A DNA stretch of 64,000 nucleotides from JBBQZU01 sp038207425 (GTDB taxonomy: Bacteria; Bacteroidota; Bacteroidia; Flavobacteriales_D; Cryomorphaceae). Numbering within the stretch: the stretch's first letter is position 1; every line of letters begins with the position of its first letter. The notes below the pieces were generated by a model. That model was not told the origin of the DNA, made no database searches, and saw only the letters and a program-made list of their open reading frames with translations. A program made the position numbers and the translations under genes. The stretch is taken from assembly GCA_038207425.1 (NCBI GenBank), contig JBBQZU010000004.1, positions 134,170 through 198,169 on the forward strand. Reading direction: 5' to 3'. Positions 7,593-15,614 of the stretch are shown in pieces.

Positions 7593-8282
7593 ATGAAAAA
7601 TTTTTGCACTTTTTCGCTTTTCCTGATTTTCGTTGCAGCCACATATCAAGGCTTTTCACAGCAGGTACTCACAGCAGCAAACAGCACGGTAACCTATAGC
7701 GACAACACATCGCATCGTGCTGAAGCGCGCAGCCAATATGCAAAAGGTATTCTCGACCTTACTTTATTTTCAGAATCGGTGGCGCTCAAATGGGCCGCTG
7801 CATCAGAAGGCAAAATGACGCATTACCGCTTGCTTCGCACCGTGGAGCCCGATCTGGGTTGGGAGGAAGTAGCCGAAGTAGATGCCCCTGAAATGGATGG
7901 CAACTTTGCCGCAAAGGACGATAATCCATTGCCCGGAAGGGTATACTATAAGCTTCAGGCGAAAAACCGTCAGGGCGAGTGGTCCACCATTGATGTGCAA
8001 TTGATAAACCGCAACCTGGGCGCCGAGGTGGAAGATATCGACTTCTTCGCCAACAACCGCGGTGAGCTGATCATAAGCCGCAACCAGATGCCTGCCGACC
8101 TTTCGCTTATTGAAGTGTACGATCTGCAAGGCGAGCGCGTAGATGCCGAGATTACTCCTTTCGGAAATTTCCTGAAAATTGATGTTTCTTCACTCAGCTT
8201 CGGCGTGTACCGCCTACAAGTGCCGGTGGAAGAAATTCAGATGCTGGTATCAAAGTACTTCCTGGCCTGCGGCCTGAACTGA
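7593..8282 (+). CDS. Secreted protein with T9SS-like C-terminal domain
   Basis: The ATG at 7593 (preferred over one at 7569) gives a clear signal peptide (KNFCTFSLFLIFVAATYQGFSQ). The mature part has a fibronectin-III-like middle (about 48-130: SVALKWAAASEGKMTHYRLL ... GRVYYKLQAKNRQGEW). The C-terminus resembles a T9SS sorting domain (LIEVYDLQGERV ... FGVYRLQV), but the usual ending of the K-L-V-V-R type is replaced by QMLVSKYFLACGLN. The last 33 bases overlap the convergent symporter gene, so the ending may have been altered by a frameshift. Function unknown. Confidence 0.7.
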   Translation: MKNFCTFSLFLIFVAATYQGFSQQVLTAANSTVTYSDNTSHRAEARSQYAKGILDLTLFSESVALKWAAASEGKMTHYRLLRTVEPDLGWEEVAEVDAPEMDGNFAAKDDNPLPGRVYYKLQAKNRQGEWSTIDVQLINRNLGAEVEDIDFFANNRGELIISRNQMPADLSLIEVYDLQGERVDAEITPFGNFLKIDVSSLSFGVYRLQVPVEEIQMLVSKYFLACGLN

Positions 8283-9740
8283 GTTGATCTTTCCGGGGGG
8301 TGCGGTAAGCCACAGCCCTGCAATGGTGATGGAGGCGTTGATAAGCAATAGCTCGAATCCCACCTTATAGCCGCCCAGTAATACGGGTGCGAAATATGAA
8401 AAAGCCCACGCCAGCAATGGAGATGCAATAGCAATAAAGGGAACAAGCCGGTCGCGTACCGGCTTTTTCGAGAACAGTCCGAAGGCATACAGTCCCAGCA
8501 GCGGCCCGTAAGTATAGCCGGCTGCGGTGAATACCTGCGAAATAACCGAGTCGTTGTTTACCGCTTTGAAAATTAAGATCACCACAACCAAGGTAAGCGA
8601 CATGCCTATATGCACCATTCTGCGCTTACGGCGGGCGGTGGCTTCGTCGTACTTGTGTATGCCCATAATGTCAACAGAGTAGGACGTGGTAAGCGCCGTA
8701 AGGGCTGAGTCGGCGCTGGAGTAGGCGGCGGCAATAAGTCCGAGCACAAAGAGTATACCCACCACGGGCCCCAGGTATCCGTCTACTGCGAGCATGGGAT
8801 AGAGTTGGTCGCCTTTCTCCGGAAGGGCCAGTCCTTTGGTTTGAGCGAACGTGTAGAGCAAAGCCCCCAGCGAAAGAAACACCAGGTTTACAAATACCAG
8901 CACTGCTGTGAATGAAAGCATATTCTTCTGCGCATCGCGAATATTGCGGCAACTCAGGTTTTTCTGCATCATGTCCTGGTCGAGCCCCGTCATGGTGATG
9001 GTGATAAACATCCCTGCGAGAAATTGCTTGAAGAAAAATTTGGCGTCGTTTACATCGTCAAAAAAGAATATCTGACTGTATGGCCCGTCCTTCACTGCAG
9101 CCACCAGGCCTTTGGCGTCAAGCCCCAGTTGGGTTGAAATGGCGTAGATAGAAATACCCACTGCCAGCAGCATAAATGCCGTTTGGAGTGTATCGGTCCA
9201 GATAATGGTTTTTATACCTCCGCGGAAGGTGTAGAGCCATATAAGCAGTACGGTAATAAATACGGTAACGGCAAAAGGCACTTCATAACTCAGCTTGTCA
9301 AAAACGGCAATCTGCAATACCACCGCAACGAGGTATAGCCTGAAAGCCGAGCCGATCATCCGCGAAAGCAGGAAGAACCAGGCACCCGTTTTATAGCTAT
9401 ACGTACCGAAGCGCTGCTCGAGGTAGCTATAGATGGAAGTGAGGTTGAGCTTGTAGTACAGGGGCAGCAGCACAAATGCCACCACAAGGTATCCCGGCAC
9501 ATAGCCAAGCACCATCTGCATATAGGAGAATTGAGAAGTGCCCACCCATCCCGGCACGGAGATAAAAGTAACCCCGCTGAGCGATGCGCCCACCATGCCA
9601 AAGGCCACCACGGGCCAGGGCGATTTTTTATTGCCGAGAAAAAACGAGGCGTTATCGGCTTTGCGGCCGGTAAGGCGGGCTATGGCGATAAGCATACCGA
9701 AATAGCCCAAAACGAATAATATGACGATGTAGGGATTCAC
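8250..9740 (-). CDS. Sodium:solute symporter (SSS family)
   Basis: This is a polytopic protein of about 496 residues with roughly 13 hydrophobic segments. SSS family marks include an N-terminal FFLGNKKSPWPVVAFGMVGAS block, the helix region GVTFISVPGWVGTSQFSYMQ, GGIKTIIWTDTLQ, and DQDMMQKNLSCRNIRDAQKN in the middle. These transporters move sugars, amino acids, nucleosides or vitamins with sodium; the substrate cannot be told. The start is uncertain: GTG at 9740 gives the usual MNPYIVILFVLGYFG opening, while TTG at 9755 adds five residues. Its 3' end overlaps the convergent secreted-protein gene by 33 bp. Confidence 0.85.
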   Translation of the reverse strand: MNPYIVILFVLGYFGMLIAIARLTGRKADNASFFLGNKKSPWPVVAFGMVGASLSGVTFISVPGWVGTSQFSYMQMVLGYVPGYLVVAFVLLPLYYKLNLTSIYSYLEQRFGTYSYKTGAWFFLLSRMIGSAFRLYLVAVVLQIAVFDKLSYEVPFAVTVFITVLLIWLYTFRGGIKTIIWTDTLQTAFMLLAVGISIYAISTQLGLDAKGLVAAVKDGPYSQIFFFDDVNDAKFFFKQFLAGMFITITMTGLDQDMMQKNLSCRNIRDAQKNMLSFTAVLVFVNLVFLSLGALLYTFAQTKGLALPEKGDQLYPMLAVDGYLGPVVGILFVLGLIAAAYSSADSALTALTTSYSVDIMGIHKYDEATARRKRRMVHIGMSLTLVVVILIFKAVNNDSVISQVFTAAGYTYGPLLGLYAFGLFSKKPVRDRLVPFIAIASPLLAWAFSYFAPVLLGGYKVGFELLLINASITIAGLWLTAPPGKINSVQAAGQEVL

Positions 9741-9815
9741 GGCCCAAATGAGCAAAAAAACCGCTGATGCGTCACATGCTGCAACAAGGTTTACTTACGT
9801 GGTGGTGTGGATAAG

Positions 9816-11462
9816 TCAGCGCACCGCCAGTTTGGCCACAGCCGCCGCACCCGATTCGCTTTGCAGGTGAATGAGATAGATACCCTTGCTGAGCCTTTGC
9901 ACGGATTGCTGAAGGGCGCTACTGCGAAAAGGATTTTGAAAAGATGCATTGAAGGCTGCTACAACCCTTCCGGAAATATCGCTGATGCGCAGGCTGCCAT
10001 TTCCTTCAAAACCTTTGGGCAGCTTTATGCCAAGCTGCTCACCGGCGCGGTACGGATTCGGGAATACAAAGGCAGCAGCAGCGAGCGAAGGCGCATCCTT
10101 GGTGCGCAGCAACTGCTCGAGCAGGTAGCGCGCCACTTCAAAGTTGGGGATGCCGAAGCCCATGCTGTCGTTGGGATTGAAGTACAGGTGGCTGCTCTCT
10201 TCTATGGCGCGGTGTATTTGCCAGGCCGTAGCTTGCGTATGGGCTTGCCATAGGCATGCTGCCATTCCTGAAATTACGGGGGCTGAGAAGGAAGTTCCAT
10301 TACCCATCGTAATGGTATCGGCAGTATTGGTGATAACGGTAGCCCCGCCGCGGGCCATTACATTGGGCTTCACTCGCCCATCGGAAGAGGGGCCTCGCGA
10401 GGAGAAAAAGGCCGCCTCGCCATCGGGCCATACAGCGCCTATGGCCAGCACGCTGTCGCCATCGGCCGGCGCAGAAATGTACTTCCATGCGGTATGCCCC
10501 TGATTGCCGGCGCTCGTTACAATAAGCATACCCCTTGATGCCGCAATATCGCTGCCGCGGGATATCAGGGTGGTATTGCCGTCCATATCAGCGTAGGTAT
10601 AGTTTTCAGTTTCTACATCAAATTCGCTGTAGCCAAGTGAAGTATTAATAATGTCAACGCCCATGCTGTCGGCATATTCGGCGCCAATTATCCAAAAGGC
10701 TTCTTCGATGCGGCGCTCTATGGATACGTCTTCGGTTACCACCAGCACATAGGAAGCACCCGGCGCGGTGCCTATCATTAGCCCCGCTTCATCAGCGGCC
10801 ATTGTACTCAGCACAAAGGTGCCGTGGTTGCTCAGTCCAAATACTTCGCTGCCGCCCCATACTATGTTGCGGGTGGCGAGCAGGCGGTCGCTGTTTATTA
10901 GATTTTGCAGCACCGAGGCGCTATCCGTCTTATTAAAACCCCCGTCGAGGACGGCAATCCACTTGCCGGCGCCAGTGTATCCATCTTCATGCAGTCCAAG
11001 GCCGTTGAGCTGCTGAATCTGAGCCAAGGCCTGTCCGTAATCTTCATTCGATTTAGGGAAAGCCACAGGCATTTTCTGCGTTTCTATTTCTTCATTTCCC
11101 GGCAGGGTGGTGCTCACTTCGAGTCTGTCCACACCTTCGAGCAATTCTATAGCTTCAAGCACGGCCGCATCAGTAGTTTCTATCAGGATGGCATTCATCC
11201 ATTTCAGTTCACCGAGCATTGTAACTTCGCCGAGGTTCATCACCTGCGCAATCAGCGAAGGGTCAACCGGCAAATCGCGCACATCTACGGCTATATATTG
11301 GGCACCGCGCCGGTCTATGGCCCGCTGCGATAGAAACGCCGAAGGATTGTTTACACTGTAGGGCGTATTGGTTTTATTGGTGAAGTACACCAAGTACCTG
11401 TTCTCGGCTACCTGCGCCATACATGCCGAAGCCATTAAAATGGCTGCTAAGAGCATTTTCAT
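9816..11462 (-). CDS. Secreted subtilisin-like serine peptidase (S8) with T9SS sorting domain
   Basis: The protein has 548 residues from ATG 11462, with a signal peptide (MLLAAILMASACMA). A propeptide-like region runs to about 150. The S8 catalytic domain has Asp173 (AVLDGGF), His213 (SNHGTFVLSTMAA), the oxyanion Asn320 (TSAGNQG) and Ser391 (GNGTSFSAPVISG), so the triad is complete. After about residue 470 comes a T9SS type A sorting domain (VFPNPYRAGEQL ... ISDISGRVV ... LSKGIYLIHL ... VAKLAVR). It is predicted to be exported and attached to or released from the surface. It starts one base after the stop of the upstream lipoprotein gene; an alternative ATG at 11477 overlaps that stop. Confidence 0.9.
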   Translation of the reverse strand: MKMLLAAILMASACMAQVAENRYLVYFTNKTNTPYSVNNPSAFLSQRAIDRRGAQYIAVDVRDLPVDPSLIAQVMNLGEVTMLGELKWMNAILIETTDAAVLEAIELLEGVDRLEVSTTLPGNEEIETQKMPVAFPKSNEDYGQALAQIQQLNGLGLHEDGYTGAGKWIAVLDGGFNKTDSASVLQNLINSDRLLATRNIVWGGSEVFGLSNHGTFVLSTMAADEAGLMIGTAPGASYVLVVTEDVSIERRIEEAFWIIGAEYADSMGVDIINTSLGYSEFDVETENYTYADMDGNTTLISRGSDIAASRGMLIVTSAGNQGHTAWKYISAPADGDSVLAIGAVWPDGEAAFFSSRGPSSDGRVKPNVMARGGATVITNTADTITMGNGTSFSAPVISGMAACLWQAHTQATAWQIHRAIEESSHLYFNPNDSMGFGIPNFEVARYLLEQLLRTKDAPSLAAAAFVFPNPYRAGEQLGIKLPKGFEGNGSLRISDISGRVVAAFNASFQNPFRSSALQQSVQRLSKGIYLIHLQSESGAAAVAKLAVR

Positions 11463-11463
11463 T

Positions 11464-12165
11464 TTATTCCACTCCATAAGCTATGATCTCCCATTTAAAT
11501 TCAATTCCCAATCTGATGTTTTCCGCTACGGGGTTGTCTATAAATTCAAAACGTGTGTCCAAATCTCTGTGGTAGCGGTATATCAGGCCCACACCCGGGG
11601 CGTATATTTCATAGGCCAGTTCGTCTTCCACAAAATTGCTGTTCACCCGCTGCACCACGGTAGCGGTTTTGCTGAAGGTGAGGCTACCGAAGGTTCTGCC
11701 CACGTTCAGGCTGTCTATAACGTATTGCCATGTGTCGAGTACATTCAGTGCGTTGCCATCCCAGGTAATGCCTGCCCTTAGGGGAAATGCCAGTTTTATA
11801 TAGCGGGTATTTTCTTCTACTTTCTGGGCATTGGCTGCAGTGCGTTTCTGAAACCATACATCGGCAAGTACCCAGGTTTCTGCTTCGGTATTGCGCTTGT
11901 AGCGCTCCAGCCGCAGACTCTGCTCACCGGCAGCATCCATAAATTCTGATTCTATCAATTCTTTTATGTAGTAGGCAGTAGTGTCGTGAATACCCGTAAT
12001 ATTCACATTGGGCTGATCGTGGTATATAGAGTCGGCGCGGTATTCCACGAAAGTGCCTATAGCTATCGGAAAATAGTCGTAACCCACATCGGGTATCGTT
12101 ACGGGATCCTCGTCGGTACAACCAACTAAAAAAGGAATAAGAGCAAGAGCAATGAAGTTCTTCAT
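11464..12165 (-). CDS. Predicted lipoprotein, function unknown
   Basis: The 233-residue protein has a lipoprotein signal: FIALALIPFLVGC places the lipidated cysteine at residue 16, followed by acidic residues (TDEDP), which in Bacteroidota often mark surface-exposed lipoproteins. The remainder is beta-rich (YFPIAIGTFVEYRADSIYHD; VGLIYRYHRD) with no enzyme motif I can name. It directly precedes the subtilase gene on the same strand, probably in one transcript. Confidence 0.7.
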   Translation of the reverse strand: MKNFIALALIPFLVGCTDEDPVTIPDVGYDYFPIAIGTFVEYRADSIYHDQPNVNITGIHDTTAYYIKELIESEFMDAAGEQSLRLERYKRNTEAETWVLADVWFQKRTAANAQKVEENTRYIKLAFPLRAGITWDGNALNVLDTWQYVIDSLNVGRTFGSLTFSKTATVVQRVNSNFVEDELAYEIYAPGVGLIYRYHRDLDTRFEFIDNPVAENIRLGIEFKWEIIAYGVE

Positions 12166-12188
12166 AAGACTTGTGTCAAATATACAGT

Positions 12189-13187
12189 CTACTTCACAAG
12201 TACCCCCCTATTATAAATTTCTCTTTTCGACACTTTTCCATCGGCGTTGTAGTAAATGATCTCACCGTGCAATTCGCCGCCCAAGTATTTTCCTTCGCGC
12301 ATACACTGCGTACCGCTGAGTCGCTGCACTTTCGCCGGCTCGCCAAACTCGTCGCGCGTTTCGGCAAGTTTCCACTCGCCCTGCATATAGTATTCCTTGA
12401 ACTGGCCTGATTTCTTACCGTCCTTCCAGGTATAGCTGCTGCGAAGAATATCGTTGGGGTAGTATTCATCAAACACACCGTTCTTGGGGTGTTCTTCGGC
12501 TATATTGCCATTGCGGTATACGTATATGATCTCTATTGAACCATCGGCATTGTACTCATACCACGAGCTCTCCTTCTTGCCATCTATATAAGTACCATCG
12601 AGCCGCTTTTTACCGTCAGCGAAATATTCAGTGTACTTGCCTTCATAAAAGAGTCCGTCCACCACATGGCATTTCAGTCTGAGTTTGCCATCATCGTAAT
12701 ACTGTTCCCAGTCGCCATGCCTGAAATCATCTTTGTAGTACACTTTTTCTATTACGGTACCGGTTGAATTGTAAAGCCTAGCCAATCCATTTTTTTTACC
12801 GTCTCTGTAGGTTTCATCGCTGCGCAGTTTCCCGCTTTCATCATACATCTGCCATACGCTATCGCGCTCCTGCCTGATGTACACGCCGCGCGCCATCAGC
12901 ACCCCGGTGGGGTAGTAGAGCTTTGCGCGGTCGCGTTCTTTGCCGGTATGCGTTACCTCGGCCTGCAGGCTGCCATCTTCATAGTAGCGCTGGGTTTTGC
13001 CCACCGGCACACCGTCTTTGAAGTTTGCGCGGTAGGCTACTTTGCCGGTTTCCGGATGAAACTTCTCCCAAACACCCTGCTTGCGGTGTTTAGCATCGGT
13101 TCGGTTTATGGCGGGCTGGGCAGTAAGGCTTTCGCCAAAAAGAGCCATCGTAACCATTAATAACAGCGCCTTCAGCTTTACGTGCAT
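12189..13187 (-). CDS. Secreted MORN-repeat protein (YwqK-like)
   Basis: This is a 332-residue protein with a signal peptide (LKALLLMVTMALFGESLTAQ). From residue 35 onward it consists of about ten MORN-2 type repeats of 20-24 residues with the pattern G.W..Y...G.L.....Y.DGK..G (for example KQGVWEKFHPETGKVAYRAN, HGDWEQYYDDGKLRLKCHVV, GKYTEYFADGKKRLDGTYID). Such proteins are common in Bacteroidota; although sometimes labelled YwqK-type antitoxins, no partner toxin is seen here. The likely location is the periplasm or outer membrane; function unknown. It lies 23 bp upstream of the lipoprotein gene. Confidence 0.8.
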   Translation of the reverse strand: MHVKLKALLLMVTMALFGESLTAQPAINRTDAKHRKQGVWEKFHPETGKVAYRANFKDGVPVGKTQRYYEDGSLQAEVTHTGKERDRAKLYYPTGVLMARGVYIRQERDSVWQMYDESGKLRSDETYRDGKKNGLARLYNSTGTVIEKVYYKDDFRHGDWEQYYDDGKLRLKCHVVDGLFYEGKYTEYFADGKKRLDGTYIDGKKESSWYEYNADGSIEIIYVYRNGNIAEEHPKNGVFDEYYPNDILRSSYTWKDGKKSGQFKEYYMQGEWKLAETRDEFGEPAKVQRLSGTQCMREGKYLGGELHGEIIYYNADGKVSKREIYNRGVLVK

Positions 13188-13196
13188 GCTTGTTTA

Positions 13197-14342
13197 TCAG
13201 GTCTTAATTTGTTTTGCGAAGGTCAGTAAACTTTCCGTGAAATGTTGCCAAGAGAAGGTATGCTTGCGTGCTCCAACAGCTTTGGCAAAATCTGCTTCGC
13301 GTTGCTCGGTGAAGAAACGCTCGATGGCATGCGCTATTGCCTTATGGTTCGGTTCGGCAACGAAGCCAGTTACACCATTTTCAACAATTTCCGGAAGGCC
13401 TCCCACATTCGTTACCAGCATGGGCCTCCCGAATTGGTAGGCTATCTGGGTTACGCCGCTTTGGGTGGCGTTGCGGTAGGTTTGGGCTATTATATTGGCC
13501 GTGCAGAAGTAGTTTTTCACTTCGTGGTCGGGTATGTAGCTATCGCGAATTTCTACCCTGTTAGCAATTCCGAGCCTTTCCATCATTTGCTGATAGGGTA
13601 GCTTATCATCATAAAATTCACCAGCTATAAGGAGCCTTGCGCCAGTATCGCGCACCTGCCTTTCGGCGAAAGCCTGCAGCAAGAGATCAAGCCCTTTATA
13701 CTTTCGTACAAATCCGAAAAAGAGTACGTAAGGATCAGTGGGGTGAAGGTTGAGTTTTTCACGGGCTTCATTCATCGGGATGCTTTCGCCAAAAATATCA
13801 TACACAGGGTGGGGGTGCACATGTATTGGTTTTCCGGGAGCGATGGCTTTCAATTGCGATGCCACATTTTGCGAAAGCGCTACGAAAGCATTACAATGCC
13901 TGAAAAACCATGCACTTAGTGAGCGGTCCATGGGCCTTGCTTCGTGCGGTATGGCATTGTCAACAAGCCCGATTACAACGATACCCTTTTTAGAAAGAAA
14001 CCGCGCCAGGGTGCCGAGCGCCGGCCCCATAAAAGGCAGCCAGAATCTTATTATCACATGGCTTGGTTTCATGGCAGCGATGCGCTTTGCCGATGCTGCC
14101 CACGAGAGAGGATTAATGCTGCTGAGCCATTCATGAATTTCGATATTGGCAGGGGCCGTGCCTTCAGTCTTCTGCGATTTTCCGGGAAATAGAATGGCGG
14201 GGTACTGCAGGTAAAAGCTAACTATGGAGCAGGGCACACCATTGGCGGAAAGGCTCGCACAGAGCGATTCATTAAACTGCGCTATACCACCCCGAAGCGG
14301 ATAGGCAGGGCCAACAATTACTATGCGGCTTGCATTATTCAC
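13197..14342 (-). CDS. Glycosyltransferase family 4 protein
   Basis: The protein has 381 residues from a GTG start. The N-terminal Rossmann half shows the GT4 opening (RIVIVGPAYPLRGGIAQFNE). The C-terminal half has the nucleotide-sugar region (YVLFFGFVRKYKGLDLLLQA, RLLIAGEF, and VTNVGGLPEIVENGVTGFVA with the acidic residues that bind the donor). It probably adds a sugar in exopolysaccharide, LPS or glycolipid synthesis; donor and acceptor are unknown. It is only 9 bp upstream of the MORN protein gene on the same strand but is not functionally tied to it in any obvious way. Confidence 0.88.
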   Translation of the reverse strand: MNNASRIVIVGPAYPLRGGIAQFNESLCASLSANGVPCSIVSFYLQYPAILFPGKSQKTEGTAPANIEIHEWLSSINPLSWAASAKRIAAMKPSHVIIRFWLPFMGPALGTLARFLSKKGIVVIGLVDNAIPHEARPMDRSLSAWFFRHCNAFVALSQNVASQLKAIAPGKPIHVHPHPVYDIFGESIPMNEAREKLNLHPTDPYVLFFGFVRKYKGLDLLLQAFAERQVRDTGARLLIAGEFYDDKLPYQQMMERLGIANRVEIRDSYIPDHEVKNYFCTANIIAQTYRNATQSGVTQIAYQFGRPMLVTNVGGLPEIVENGVTGFVAEPNHKAIAHAIERFFTEQREADFAKAVGARKHTFSWQHFTESLLTFAKQIKT

Positions 14343-14729
14343 ACTGCGAATTTATGCTAAAGAACAAGCTATTAACGGGCATGGAAATGTACATTATTCA
14401 CAATAGGATTTTCTTATTCATCCTGGTATTGTGCGGTGTTCGACAAACATCGTCTTGGTATTCCGCCCCTCCGGGGCATTGGTAGTGCAGGGTTTGGGGA
14501 TTCCATCGGGCTGCGTCCATCCATAAGATATGAGCCCATATCAAGTCTCCAAAATTTTTCACTAACCAATTTGAAACCTACCCGAATTTATCCCGTAATC
14601 GAAGCTCTGTTTGTTATGAACGGTTAAAATTTGAAAAATAAGTGTAGCATTTGTCGGTTTATTAAATAAAGCACTTACTTTTCCGTACTCATTTTTTGCC
14701 CTGCAAGGCGTAACGATTTAATTTAATAC
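14343..14729. other. Intergenic region between divergent genes with a GC-rich palindrome
   Basis: No gene is seen. A palindrome GCCCC-TCC-GGGGC lies at 14465-14477 within a short GC-rich block (14455-14525) that looks like an interspersed Bacteroidota-type palindromic element; the rest is A/T-rich and should hold the promoters of both flanking genes. Confidence 0.4.
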
Positions 14730-15593
14730 ATGAGACCATTAATCATCCTGGCCGCGGCCACCTTTTTTCAAGTTGAAGCCATAGCTCAAGATTATTTCGC
14801 GGAAACGCCTGTTTCTAATGTATTTGATAATATGAAAGCCGTTGTGAAAAGCGGCACCGCAAACACCAGAGCCTGGACGCTCGAAGACTCTCTAACCTAT
14901 ATACCCGCGTACGATAAGTACCGAAACTGGGTGACTGAAAGGGTACACCCCGCCATGAAAAAGTCAAAGATTGAAGGCACCGTTATGGTTCCTCTGAGAA
15001 CTGATTCATGCAGTTTCGCAGCTCCTTTTGTAGGTCAAAAAACTTCTGATTTCGGTTACCGCCGTTACAGATACCACTATGGTGTAGATGTAAAACTACT
15101 CACCGGCGATCCTGTAGTGAGCGCCTTCGAAGGGGTAGTTAGGGTAGCGCATCTCGACGGCGATTATGGCAAAGTGGTAGTGGTTCGTCATAACAATGGC
15201 CTTGAAACCTTGTATGCCCATCTTTCAAAATTCAATGTAAAATCTGGCGACTGGGTTGAAGCCGGCAACGTGGTAGGCCTCGGCGGCAATACAGGTAGAA
15301 GCACCGGCAGCCACCTGCATTTTGAAGTGCGCTATATGGGCGACCCCATCAACCCAAATACCATTATTGATTGGGCCACCGGAACTTTAAAGATGGATAC
15401 CCTGGCCCTTGATCAATCGCACTTCCAGTACCTCGCTGAAGTGAGTGCGGTGAAATACCACAGCGTTCGCAGAGGCGAAACACTATCAGCCATCGCAAAA
15501 AAGTATGGCACCAGCATTACCGCCTTGTGCCGGTTGAATAGAATAAGAACTACCACCACATTAAGAATAGGTCAGAAGCTAAGATACACCTAA
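14730..15593 (+). CDS. M23 family metallopeptidase with LysM domain
   Basis: This 287-residue protein has a signal peptide (residues 1-20). The M23 LytM-type peptidase domain spans about 98-213, with zinc and catalytic residues His116 and Asp120 (HYGVD), His164 (YAHLS) and the HxH pair at 195/197 (GSHLHFEV). A LysM peptidoglycan-binding motif occupies 243-286 (YHSVRRGETLSAIAKKYGTS). It cleaves peptide crosslinks in the periplasmic wall, or, like EnvC/NlpD, activates amidases, although the complete zinc site favours a true endopeptidase. It is followed 21 bp later by the PBP1A gene, so a wall-building and a wall-opening enzyme sit together. Confidence 0.92.
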   Translation: MRPLIILAAATFFQVEAIAQDYFAETPVSNVFDNMKAVVKSGTANTRAWTLEDSLTYIPAYDKYRNWVTERVHPAMKKSKIEGTVMVPLRTDSCSFAAPFVGQKTSDFGYRRYRYHYGVDVKLLTGDPVVSAFEGVVRVAHLDGDYGKVVVVRHNNGLETLYAHLSKFNVKSGDWVEAGNVVGLGGNTGRSTGSHLHFEVRYMGDPINPNTIIDWATGTLKMDTLALDQSHFQYLAEVSAVKYHSVRRGETLSAIAKKYGTSITALCRLNRIRTTTTLRIGQKLRYT

Positions 15594-15598
15594 CTTTG
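15591..15598 (+). promoter_or_regulatory. Candidate -7 element (TAnnTTTG) before mrcA
   Basis: TAACTTTG overlaps the stop codon of the M23 gene and lies 16 bp before the mrcA ATG. This would let mrcA be transcribed separately. No -33 TTTG is seen at the right distance. Confidence 0.35.
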
Positions 15599-15614
15599 CA
15601 CCCCAATCGGGGCA

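Noticed and set aside
12189..13187. YwqK-type antitoxin of a toxin-antitoxin pair
   Set aside because: The protein has MORN-2 repeats and a signal peptide, but no adjacent toxin-like gene; the label would come from repeat similarity only.
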